This document shows, in pieces, positions 1 through 12,000 of a stretch of 64,000 nucleotides of DNA. This stretch comes from Desmodesmus armatus (lineage: Eukaryota > Chlorophyta > Chlorophyceae > Sphaeropleales > Scenedesmaceae). Made by a program: the position numbers and the translations under genes. The DNA is taken from assembly GCA_007449985.2 (NCBI GenBank), contig VIIQ02000614.1, positions 124,001-188,000 on the forward strand, in the 5' to 3' direction. Every line of letters begins with the position of its first letter. Positions within the stretch are counted from its first letter, which is position 1. The notes beneath the pieces were generated by a model. The model saw only the letters and a program-made list of their open reading frames with translations, was not told where the DNA came from and did not search any database.

Positions 1-3000
1 CGCTGCAGCCTTTTCCCCTGTCCCCGGCAAACCATGGAAGTGTATGTCCTTCACCACCACCTTGTCAGCCCACTCCGCCTTGGCTGCTGCTGCCTGCTGG
101 GCCAGGTACTCCTCGTAGCCATCACCCCCTAGGTGCACCGTCTGCCAGAACCCAGGGTCCTGGGTGAACAGGCCATGTGGCCTTGGACGCACAATTGCAT
201 CAAAGGACGGCCTGCACAACACGCACATTTCAGCTTCCCAGCAATACAAGCTTTCCTCGCATGGCGTGTGATGCCCCAGTCCCTTCAGTAGCTGCCGGTA
301 AATGCCAAAGGCTAGGAACTACAAGTACAAGTTGAACAGTTTGGAAGCCAAAGCCGAGGGCAGTGTCAGCTGCACTGACTGCTGGCAAGCAGTGACAAAG
401 CCTACTCACCTTTCACAGCCGAGGGAGGCGTCGTCATCCTTGCTTGGCGCCAGAGCTGCTGCTGCCGCACCAGCCAGGCCACCCTCCTGCCATGCCTCCT
501 GCAGCTCCTCAACCCTGCAGCCACACATCCCCAGGATGCCGCTATCTTCACTTGTGGGTGGCTAGCTTCAAAGCATTGTTGCAGCACCTTGGTGACAGGA
601 ATGGTGCTGTCCGCCAAGGGGCCCCAGCTAGCGTGCAGCACCATGCTGCAGCGCCACCAGGCTATAGCCTTGCGCCTGCCAGCAGGGCGAGCTTCTGGTT
701 TGCATGCCTATGGGGTCCCACCTGTACTCTGACGGCTTGAGTGGGTGGGTGTTGTAGGTGGCAGGGTCCCTAGGTGCAGGCCACAAGAAGGGCCGGCCAT
801 GGGGGTACTGGCCCAGGGCTTTGGCTTGTTGAGAATCCAATTGGCCCGCAACCAGTGGGGGTGATGGTGTTGAAGCCTCCCTGAACGCCTTGATTGTGTC
901 CTGGGGGTCATGGGCAGCACAAGGCATCATTTAATAGCATGTTAATGTATTACCATGCGTTAATCAGCAAAGCTGATGCACCCAGGGTTCAGGCCCCGCA
1001 GAACCATGGGCTTGCGCACTGCAACGGCATGCTTAGCTTCTGCCATGCTTCTGGCAAGGCACGTTTTGCTGTTGTTGACACAACAGCGCGACTCGCTACC
1101 TCGGTAGCGTTTGAGTGTTACACACTTCCGGCTCCATCGAACCTCGAACCGGCACCTTCGGTGCCAGAGCCAGTCTCGGAGCTGCTTCGCACTCCATTCG
1201 TGCATGAGCACAACATCTTTCACACCACAGCAGATAGCAGACCAGCAAGCCCAAAGGGCAGCCCGTGCAGCAGCTAGATCTGCAGCAGCTCCTACAATGT
1301 CAGCCCCACGCCTCAGCATTATCGAGAGCCACCAGCATGAGGGCGGGGACGGCATGAAGCTGCTTGCCAGCAAGGTGTTCGATGAGGGTGACACCTACAC
1401 CTTCACCAACGAGGCCACCCGCGAGCACCAGCGCCTCATGCGTGAGGCCAAGGCCAAGCTGCTCGCCAAGAAAGCAGCAGAGAGCGCCCTCAGCAGCGGC
1501 CGGGGCAGGGGCGGCAGCAGCGGTGGCCGTGGCCGTGGCAGGGGCGGCAACGGGCGCGATGAAGGCTCCAGCAGCAGTGCTGGAGCCGGCAGGTCCTAAG
1601 CAAAGGGACCTCTGCAGGCAGGAGTGGGTATCGGCCCCCACGTAAGTGCCAGCCTTTGGCTTCCTGTCTGTACACCCTGGTGGCTTTTTGCATGCAACCT
1701 AGGGTGGGCACACATTGTCGTGTGCTGTGTGGCTGTTTCTCTGCTCTTTTTTCCCACGATGGTGGTCACCCCGTCCCACCCTTTCCCTCCTGACACACCC
1801 TTGCCCCAGCGCTTGGGTTTGTGTGCCAGCCATTGGCGTGCCATTGGGGCCTCCCCCACAGTTGTGTCGTGGTTGCAGCATGGTGTGCGTGTGGAGTGGC
1901 GTGGTGGGCGCCCCCCACCCCCCTTCTACAAAAAACCCCTGCCGTCCACCCAATCCCAACGGCAATGGTGGTTGCACACAGAGGTTCCCCGCTTTGTGAA
2001 GCTTGGGGTGTTGACTCAGTTGCATGCTCGTCCTCTGCACTGTTCCAACGCCTTTTGTGTGCCTAAGGGGGATTCCTGGCGGCTTGTTGTCAACCTGAAG
2101 CACTGCAACAAATTCAATGTCGCGCACAGGTGCCGCTTTGAGACCTTGCGCATGTTGCAGCGTTATGATCTTGCCAACGCATGGGCAGTCAAGGCTGATA
2201 TGGCTGATGCATTTTACCAAGTGCCTCTGCATCCCTCAGCCGTGGAGTACTTTTGTTTTGAGTTTGCTGGTTGCTTTTATCGCATCAACTGCTTGCCGTT
2301 TGGCTGGAACAACAGCCCATACTATTTTACTAAGGTGGCCCGCCCCTTTGTTGCCCACCTCCGCGCCCCCTTTCACAACCCGGTTCCCCCAGGCTGTATG
2401 TATCCTACCCCCTCTGCAGGCCTCGCGCGCACAGGTTGCCGCGTGCTGCCATACCTAGATGATTTTCTTTTCTTGTTTCCTGACTCTGAGTGTGCGGCTG
2501 CCGGTGCTCAGTGGATTCTATCACTGATGTACTGGCTGGGGTTCACGCCGCACCCAAAGAAGTCAGTTTGGCAGCCGTGTCAGCAGTTGGAGCACCTGGG
2601 GCTCACAGTTGACCTGGTTGCTGGCACCTTTGCCGTCCCCCCTGCTAAAGTCGCCCGGCTGGCTCGCCTGGCACGGGGGCTGATTGTTTCCGCTAAGCTG
2701 AACAAGCGGTTGGTGCCCAAACGCGACCTGGCGTCCTTTTGTGGCTACGCTCAGTCTGTTCGGTTAGCGGTCATGCCTGCCAACCTGTTCCTGCGGTCGC
2801 TGTATGATGACTGCAGCACTGTCAAGGGTTGGGGTGGTGATGTGCGCCTGTCCCGGCAGTCTTTCAGGGACCTTGAGTGGTGGTGCCAGATTCCTGAGAG
2901 GCACCTGGTTTCTCCTATTCGTTTGAGGCCAGCTGCTATTGACCTCTATGTGGATGCCTCTGATCAGGGCTGGGGTGCTGTGATCCCTGACCTGGCTGAA

Positions 3001-6000
3001 GACCCTGAGTCGGTGGCCTCTGGTCGTTGGTCTGCAGAGGAGCGGGGCATGCATATCAATCAAAAGGAGATGCGTGCTGTTCGCAACGCTTTGCTCTCAT
3101 TTGCCCCGGTGGTTCGGGACAGGGTTGTCCGTTTGTATGAGGACAACAGTGTGACCCAGAGTGTTCTGGGTCGGTTTGCTTCACGATCTGCTGTTTTGAT
3201 GTCTGAGTATCGCACGCTGTGGGCCGTTCTGGAAAGGTTGCATGTTCATCTTCAGGTTGTGCGTGTCTCGTCCGAGCTCAATCTTGCTGACGCTCCATCT
3301 CGCTTTGTGGATCGTGGTGATTTTTTCTTTGCATCCTCGCATCTTCAGTGCCCTTAACACCCTCTGGGGCCCTTACAGCATTGACCTGTTTGCTGCTGAC
3401 AGCAACACCCAGCTGCCAGTCTTCTACAGCCTGCATCGCTGCCCAGGCAGCTCTGGTTCCAACGCTTTCCTTCAGCCTTGGCACGGGCACAACGCTTACG
3501 CCTGCCCGCCTTTCAGCAGCAGCGTGTTGCTGCAGTTTGCGCAAAAGGTGCGGGAGGACCGTGCTTCTGTTACTGTTGTGGTGCCTTGTTGGCCTGCCCA
3601 GCCTTGGTTCCATGAGCTCATGCTGCTGGCAAAAGACAGCATTTGCTTGCCGCATGCTACCTTTGTTGCAGGGCCTTCTGGCCAGGCCCACCTGCCCAGC
3701 CCCCGATGGACCATCATGGCAATTCGGATAGAGCACAGCAGCTGAGCAATTGGGCCCAGCAGCAACAGCAGCAGCCTGTAGTACGCTCGCCCAGGTATAC
3801 CCTGGTTGCGCCTGTGGTTGCGCCTCCGGCTGTGTTTGTCAGCCTTTTGCAGGACTTTTTGGTAGAGCAGTATCGTGCAGCAGGACAGCAGCCTGACCTG
3901 CAGGCATGTGCAGCTCTGGCAGCAACCATGGCGGCGCGCCTGTCGCCAGCGTCATGGCAAACTTATGGCAGCAGCTTTGGCGCCTTTGTGCGCTTCTGTG
4001 TGGCCCGGCAGCTGGCTTTCCTGCCGGCTACCCAGTTGACAGGGCTGTTGTGGGCTCAGCATTTGGCGGCTTCTGGCACTGTGCAAGCCAGCACGGCCCA
4101 GCCGTACTTCAGTGCGGTCAACACAGTGCATGATATGCTCGGCCTGCCCCGCCCTTGTGCGGACAACCCCATGCTGACGTCATTTCGCAGGGGTTGGGAG
4201 CGGGAGCAGCAGCCCATTGCACCCCTACCTGCCGTTGCAGGTTTGGCCTTGCCCCCTCGGCTGGCCTTCAGTTTGTATACAGCACTTCCTAGCCTCTCAG
4301 CACCAGCAGCGCTGCGCCTGTCCTGATTGTGCTATTGTTTGATGCTGCGCCCTGCCAGCCTCCTGTCTGTGCAGTGGTTGCGCGTGTCGCAGGGTTTTCT
4401 GCAGTACAAACCCTTGCATTGGAAAGGCAAGCGGCTGCAGCCGGACAAGGCGCCGGTACTGCAGTTCTCAGTGGCTAGGCTCCCGTTCCTGGTGACAGCG
4501 GTTGATCGCTTCAGGGCCCAGTCTAGTGCTACGGGACCCTTCTGGCAGTTGCGGGCTGACTCCAGCCCGCCTACTACTGTTGTGGCTGAGGCGTGGTTTG
4601 CCTCTGCTTGTGATGCAGCTCGCTTTCCCAGCGCTGACAGGGGGTACACCCTTTATTCCACTCGGCGTGGTGGCGCGTCTGCAGCGGCTGCTGTTGGGGT
4701 TCCTTTGCACAAGATTGAGGCCTTTGGTGGCTGGGGTGTTGGCTCCAAGGCACTGAGGGAGTGCTACTTGGACCACGCTATCCCGGCTGACTCACATGCA
4801 CGCATGTTCTTTGCTGCCCTGGTGGAGTCAGTGATCTCACCAGGGCCTTTCTTCAACTCATAATTCATCTTTTTTACTATGGCAACTCCATGCAAGGTGA
4901 ATTAATAGCATGTTAATGTATTACCATGCGTTAATCAGCAAAGCTGATGCACCCAGGGTTCAGGCCCCGCAGAACCATGGGCTTGCGCACTGCAACGGCA
5001 TGCTTAGCTTCTGCCATGCTTCTGGCAAGGCACGTTTTGCTGTTGTTGACACAACAGCGCGCCCTCCTCTCCCTCCCTGCGCTTTGCATCTTGGGGCCTT
5101 CCCCTGGCCTTTCCTCTTTCTTTGTTGTTCAATGGTTGGCCTTGCCACCCAATTCAAAGTGTAACACACAATGGCAACTCCATGCAAGGTGAATTAATTA
5201 GTATCTACTGGATGCTGATTGATGGACCCCCCCCCCCACTCACACACACACCCAGGAAATGCCTATTGCACGCAACATATGGCATGTGGTTGCATTATGC
5301 ACACAACTTGCGCTGCCTCAATGACTGAAAGACATGTAAAGTGGCACCTGCCCCCAAACTGTTGCAATCAACCTGGCGTGGACCTGGGTGCCTTTGACAT
5401 AGGTACGTCATCATGCATAGCGGTGGGTATTGCAAGGACATTGCGTACCTCCAGAGTGAGTGTGCCAGCCTCAATCTGTTGCTGCAGCTCCCTGACTGCT
5501 GCCCGCTGTGGGTTCCAGGTGGCCCACACCTCCCTCACATGCTGCTTGGATGCAGACAGGGCAGATAGGGCCTGCACAGCATGCGTGACAACAGGCACAA
5601 CCAATGAAGGCACGGCAACCATGCGGATCACGCCACCCAGTGTGCGCCAAAGTTTTGCAAGCAAACCTGAAGCCTGATGTTGCATATTCCCTAGCATGCT
5701 GCGCGTTGTCTGCACCCACGCTGGTGCCAGCACGTCATATTGCAAGCCAGGACATTGGCAGACATGAAGTTCCGGGTAAGGCGCGCTACACACACAACTG
5801 ACATCAGGCCATAGGGACACCACCAAGCATCGCCAGCACCACATTACGCATGCACACCTGCAAGTGCTCTGCCTGTATGTCTCGTTGGACGCGCCGCCTG
5901 TGTGCCTCCATGCGCAGGTGCAGGTACACGCTGTTGTCCATGTCCAGGGCATGCTTGGGCCGGTACGCCCGCTGCTTCTTGCTGCTGGTGCTGCCCCGCT

Positions 6001-9000
6001 TGCTCCTGCGCTTGCTGCGGCTCCTGCTCCTGCGGCTGGTGCTGGTGCCCCTGCCAGAACGGCGGCTGGACCTACAGCGGCAAACAGTGCCGTTGACGTT
6101 TAGAACATGCACTATAGCCGAGCTAGACACTAACATGATGGTGAGGTGCTTGTCGCGGGGTTGGATGAGCCCGGATGCTTGCCGCTCAGGCTGAGGCCAG
6201 CACGGTCGCAAGCACAATTGTGCAGCACAAACACCAGGTCTTTGTGTGGAGGGCGCACACAGTCATTTGGTCGGCGCCAAAGTTGCGCACGGTATTCAAC
6301 GAAACAACTTAGGTTGTCAGCTCACCTGCGTGACTTGAGGGACTTTGCAGCAGCTGCTCCTGCAGGTGCTGTGCCCATCTCCACACTGTCTGCCAACAGC
6401 TGCTGCAGCTTGGCCGAGGCCGCCTTGGCAGCAGCTGCCGCGGCACGCGACCCTGTCAGCTCAGGCTTCGCACCCTTGGCCCCTTGAGTCTTGTTGGAGC
6501 CTGGGCTGCTGTGCGGTGCTGTCTCCTGGCCTCCCTCATCTTCCTCATCACTGGAGTCTTCGTCGGCCTCAACGCCCAACACGTCAGCCTTGGTGAGCTC
6601 GCCTGCACGCAACATCATGAAGCACCATGGGCAGCACCAACAGTGAGCGCCACGAGGCAGTGTGCACATCCCTGCTTAAAGAATGCACCCCTCAATCCTT
6701 GCTAGCGCTTGCCGTACAAGTGACAGCAGCCTTGGTGGCGTGTATTCACCATGCTCAAAATGCTGTGGTGTGTTGCTCAAAGTCGGGTACGAATGACACA
6801 TGTACAGCTGACGCCGTACAGCTGGGGATCACCTGCCCATAGCCACAGTGTGTTGACTGACCAATTGCTAGCTACCATATGCTGCCACAAAGCGGAAGCC
6901 TACATGCCAGCTGACCAGCTTGGAAGTATCTCTACAACTGCAACAAGGCATGTAGTGGTTCATGACACATCGAGCAGAGGCGATGAGAGGGGATGAGTGC
7001 CGTGCATGCGTGCAAACACCCACCTCCAAACTTCTTGTCCACCAGGTGCAGCTGCTCAGCCGTCGGCCACAGCCGATACTGGTCCATCTGCCGCAGCAGC
7101 ACCACACCAGCCGACGGCTGATTCGGCAGTGCTGCTGGGTGCATGTTGCTGGCTGATGACGGGCCACCAGTGCCGTTGCTGCCAGCCTTGCTGCTATTGG
7201 TGTAGCCTTGAACCATGCCCAACAGGCAACTCAGGCCAGAAATGCAGTCTAACCGTACCTGGTGTCGTGCAGCAGCAGTAGCAGAACCAACCGATAGCAG
7301 CATCAGCAGTAGCAGCAGCACTTGCGTCTGCTGATCTGTGAGTGCAGGCTGTGACTGCATTGCGCTGCATGCAGATTGCATGCCAGCTAGCCACTGTCTG
7401 TCGGCCAAGGCCCAGCCCTGAAAAGAAAACGCCCGGCAAACCTTGCCATGGCATGGCTTTGAGTCCTGGTCGACTTAGAACATCCAACAACTGAGAGAGC
7501 CCTCCCAGCCGATGTTGTGAGCATTGCACCACACAATCCTGCAGCCTTGCAATTGCAGCGCTGCAGGGTTGCAACGACAGCCACCTGGCACGCCACTTAC
7601 ATGGCCTGTGAACGAGCTAGCTGCGGCTCCAAGTGCAGCCAACGTTGTATGCAGCTTGAGCATCCACAGGTCCACACCAAGGCCTCCATACAGTCGGCCA
7701 TCATACCTGCGGACAGAACAACATGCAGCACGGTCTTCCCTCGGTACACAAGACGTGGTTTTTGCCCACATTCCAAGACAGTGTGCATGATCATGATTGC
7801 AGTCTCATCAGTTTGGGCCACCTCCGTTGAGTCCTCAGCTGCCATGCACACAAGCCAGCACAGTATCACCTGATGGCAGAGTTGTGCAAGACGTGCCGCG
7901 GCAGCCACCTGCGCCCTTGCTGCTGCTGCTGCCCCTGGTCGCCGCCCGCCGCCTCCTCCGCCGCTCTCTCCCGTTGCTCATCCTCTTGGTCCTCCAGGGC
8001 CCAACTGGTGGCAGCACAGCAGGACAACCGCACATACTGACACACTTGGTTTGCTTTGTCACTTTGCATTTATGTGTGGCAACAAGCCCACTTCATAGTT
8101 GACCCGGGTCCTTTCACCTCCACACTGCTGTCCCTCGACCCCATGTCATCAATCATGGCGCATATGTATGTACGTGTGGTGCCAAGCAGGACTGATGACC
8201 AAGTAGTAGCCCAGTACCAGGCCAGTAGCCTCACCTGGCAATTGCTGCAACAAGGTTGTGCATGCCCCTGCCCTCTGCCGGCCCCTCCAGCACAAACACA
8301 CGCAGGACACCATCGTCCACCAGGTGGAAGCCGGTGATCACATCCAGCGTGGTGTCACACACCTGCTCTGGAAACAGCTGGTGGGTTGACAAGGCCTGTA
8401 AGGAGCCAAGTCAGCCACAGACACATGTAGTCATACGAGTACATGGGTGACCACAGAAGTGTGCTGTCATCTCTTGATGCTCCTTTCACTGCAGGTGATG
8501 CTGGATACTTGATGTTATGTTTGTACTGCTCATACACTGTACACAATTCCAGAGCGAAGGTACCTGCAGGTGCATGTTGCGCTGCAAGCATTGGGAGCTG
8601 GCGCACCGACCTGCAGGCCCAAAGATACAGCACCAGTACCATCCTCACCTGCAGCAGCCGCTGGTCCAGTTCCACATGTTCGTACCGCTGCAGTGCCGCC
8701 TGCAGCTTCTGATCAGCCTCACTCAACTCTTCGTCCCCGTCAGACTCGCTGCCCGAGTCATCATCACCACTGGCAGCAGCCCTGCCAGCCACTCTGTCCA
8801 GGTCTCCTGCGAACGAAGCCCTCAGCTGCTGGTGCTGCCGGGAGGATGCCATGCCACTGGTGAGGGCAGACGGCTCCGCTGCCAGAGATCCTGCAGCCCC
8901 TGCTCCTGCCAGCTGTGGCTGTTTGAGGATGGAGCGCGGGGTGCCGGCCTGCGCAGCGGCTGCTGCAGCTGATTGCCTGCGAGCAACAGCCTTGCTTGCT

Positions 9001-12000
9001 AGCGCAGAAGGATGCTGCACTGCTGCGCCTGCCGCGCTAGGAGCAGGTAGCACAGCCCCAGCTGCAGCTGTGGATGCACCTGCTGCTGCTGTTGGAGTGG
9101 CTCCAAGCTTGACCCCAGCAGCAGCAGCAGCCTTGCTTGACAGTGCTGATGAGACCCGTGCCCCAGCCTTCCCTCCACTCGAAGGCCTGCTAGACCGCAC
9201 CCGCTGTGGCCCTGCCGCTGCTGCTGCAGCAGCAGCTTCAGCTGCGGCTGCTGCTGCTGCTGCCGCCTCTTCAGCTGCCTTGGCTGCTGCGATCTCCTCT
9301 GGGGTTGGTGGTGGGGGAGGGGCCAGGCCCAGGGCGATGGCATTGTGCTGACGTACGCTGTCCTCAAGGACATGCAGGAGGTCGCTGTCCCGATAGTCCA
9401 TCCTGAACACTGCTCGAGTCATGTGACCCGGGAAACGTTCCTTGCTGGGCAGCATCATGTGTGCTGCCGGCTGCGGCAGCTTCTCAGGCTGACTGGGCTG
9501 ACCCTGTGCTGACTGCTGCTGCCCTGCTGCTTCTGCATCAGGTGGTGCAGCGCTGCTGCCTGCAGCCCCCGCATCAGACGCGGCGCCGGCAGCACTGCGT
9601 ATGGCTGCAGCAGCTGTTGCCTTGGCCCCTGGTGCAGACTGTGCTGAGGGAGGCTTGGCTGCCTTGCTGCCTGGCTTGGCACCAGCAGCGCTCGTGCTGG
9701 CTGCTGCTGCTGCGCCTGCTGCCCCAGCCGTGCTGCTGCTGGCTGCTGGTGCTGGCAGCACTCCTGCTGGTTGTGAGGGTGCTGCTAAAGCCTGCTGGGC
9801 TGCTGCTGCTGCTGCCGCCGCTGCGATTGCTTCCGCTAAGCTGGCATGCATGGTGTGCAAAGGCACCGCACACCTGAGCCAGCCCTTCACAGTGGAGTTG
9901 GCCTGCGGCAAGCAGAGGGCACACAGACCAAGCACGCGTGGCCTCAGGCTGCTGTCACGACCAAGGGCCTCAGCTTGGCTAGTCCAATATGGGATGGGAT
10001 GCGAATGTATGGTGGCGCGCACGTGCATGTCACATGGAGGACGCGCATCGGCAGCACGTTTGCAGGCACGTGCAGCTGTGACAAGGTACCCTATTGCATC
10101 ATGGACCGAAGCGCCTGCAGGTCCGGCCAAGTTGTGCAGTGCAGGATAGCTGACACACCAGCCCTGATTCCTCATGCAAGACCCACTGCTGCTGATGGTG
10201 CATCAACCCCTGCCTTGCCAGCGGTTTAGGCCCCTCTTACCTCCAGGTACCTCCCAGGCCTGCCCTTCCAATCCAGACATGATCCACCCCTGCTGGTGCT
10301 GACAGGCTGCAGCGGCAGCGCAAAGCAGCAGCTGGTGCGCCCCTTGGCCAGATCCAGTAGGCTCACTGAGGCACAGCCATACACCTCGCCATCATCTGAC
10401 ACCACTGTGGGACCTGCCCCTGCCCCTGCAGCAGCATCCCCTGCTGCTGCTGCTGTTGCTGTTTGGCCTGGCAGGTCTGTCCCAGCAGCTCCTGCAGTTG
10501 CTGCAGTAGTGGATGGCCCCTGCTGCTGCGCAGCTGCAGCAGAAACCTTGCCCTGCACACCACGGCCTCCTGCCCCTTGCTTGAGGGTGCTGCTGCGCGC
10601 ACCTTTCGCAGGTGTAGCTGCCTGCCGCTGCTGCTGTTGCTGTAGCTGTAGCTCCTTCTGCCGCTGCATGCGTGCTGCAGAGAAGGGTGCCGGCTCTGGC
10701 AGCGCTGTCCTGTCGTGCACCTGCAGCTGCAGGCCTGTTGACCTGCAGAGCTGCATCAGCTGCTGCTGGCCCACATCACAGCCGAGGATGATGCTGGGGG
10801 CTGTGAAGGTGGCGGTGCGCACAGCAAGAGCGTCCCTCTCATGGCCACTGCTGCTGGGCAGTACTGTCCAGGGAGTGACGCTGGCCGCCGGCTGCTGTAC
10901 TGGAGGCACCTGCATATTGCAATTGGTTGCCATACAGACACTGTCACACACACAGGACACGGGCCGTTGCTTCACGTTGTCTCAGATTGCTGCATTCTGG
11001 GAAGAGCCCACAGTTGATGAGCTCCTAAGCAACCCAGCTAGATACAGAGACATGTTATGTTCACATGAAACCACAGGGACCGCACGGTCTCAAGTCAACT
11101 GCAGCCACCGACAGATACTTACCAAAGGAGGCCACACAGCCCTCAACTTGATGCTCTCACACAGAGTGTCCAGCTGCTGCCTGCTGGCTGGCAGGTCCGG
11201 CAGGCAGGATGCCTTCTGTGCAAACAGCACCACAGGGTTCAGCACAGAAGCCAGCTCGGGGCTTAGCAGGCTGCAGGGTTCAGGGGGTGCAGCCTGCTCA
11301 GCTGACTCATCTGCGGTGCTGAGGCGTGCTGCTCCTGCTCCATGCTTTGCTGTGGCCTTAGCTGCTGCTGTGCTGGCTGTTGGGGCCTTGCCCGCCGCTG
11401 CTTTGCCTTCGGCTTGCAGGCCTTCCAACAGGGCTGCTGGCACTTTGAAGAGCTGCACACGGCAAGTCAAGCAGCAGCAGATGAACCCGGCGAGTTTTGG
11501 CATCAGATTTATCATGGCCATGGTGGTGTTGTGAATTGTGTTTGAGATTGCTGCCAATGGCATGCACATGACTAACTCTGTCACGCCAATCATGAGCAGG
11601 AGTGACCAGCTGCCACCCCCGCTGCATATCATATGCAGCATATGCAAAGGCCAGCTGGGGCCAGCACGTTGCAGCTGCTTGATGTTGGCATGCATACAAA
11701 TGATGCCATCACTCCTCATGCAGTAAGTTACTGCTTACCTGCACCTCCACCTCAGCCGAGTCCAGCCATGCCTGCAGGCTTCCACTGGGAGGCTGTGTGC
11801 TCCACTTGAAACGTGACTGCCCTGCAGGAGCTGCTGCTGCCACAGCTGCTGCCGCCTGTGCTGGCATGAGGGTGGCAGAGCCAGCAGCACCAAGGGTTGG
11901 TGCCTCAACTGCTGCTGCCGCATCAGCTGCTGGTGTGATGGGTGCTGCTGCAACAGGGAGTGGCCTGCCCCAATGATAGGATGCTGTGCTGTCTCCTACC

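Larger units (their letters stand above)
931..5198 (+). mobile_element. DIRS-order retrotransposon, PAT/Kangaroo/TOC-like, complete
   Basis: A 4.27-kb element that moves by tyrosine recombinase instead of a DDE integrase. Its ends are split direct repeats: A1 (931-1090), internal B1 (4879-4906) running into A2 (4902-5061), and terminal B2 (5171-5198). This A1-ORFs-B1A2-B2 layout is the established signature of the PAT/Kangaroo/TOC3 branch of DIRS elements in algae and animals. A1 and A2 are identical over 160 bp, and B1 and B2 over 28 bp, pointing to recent insertion. Inside, in order, are a gag-like ORF, RT-RNase H, the conserved domain that follows RNase H in DIRS elements, and a tyrosine recombinase broken by a TGA. 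It lies in an intron of the minus-strand CFAP92-like gene, about 30 bp from the acceptor and in the opposite orientation. B1 and A2 overlap by the pentamer ttaat, which is also where the outer ends lie. Confidence 0.92.

Noticed and set aside
7710..7850. Minus-strand stretch reading TDETAIMIMHTVLECGQK as an exon
   Set aside because: No acceptor gives the required phase; splicing 7870 to 7706 is in phase and yields conserved-looking sequence, so this is treated as intron.
8851..10149. Long Ala-rich open frames on the plus strand
   Set aside because: Shadows of the exon 9840-8649; low-complexity triplet repeats keep several frames open.
10296..11534. 412-codon open frame on the plus strand
   Set aside because: It is antisense to well-phased exons of the CFAP92-like gene and consists of Ala/Cys/Ser-rich sequence produced by GCT/CAG triplets read in another frame.
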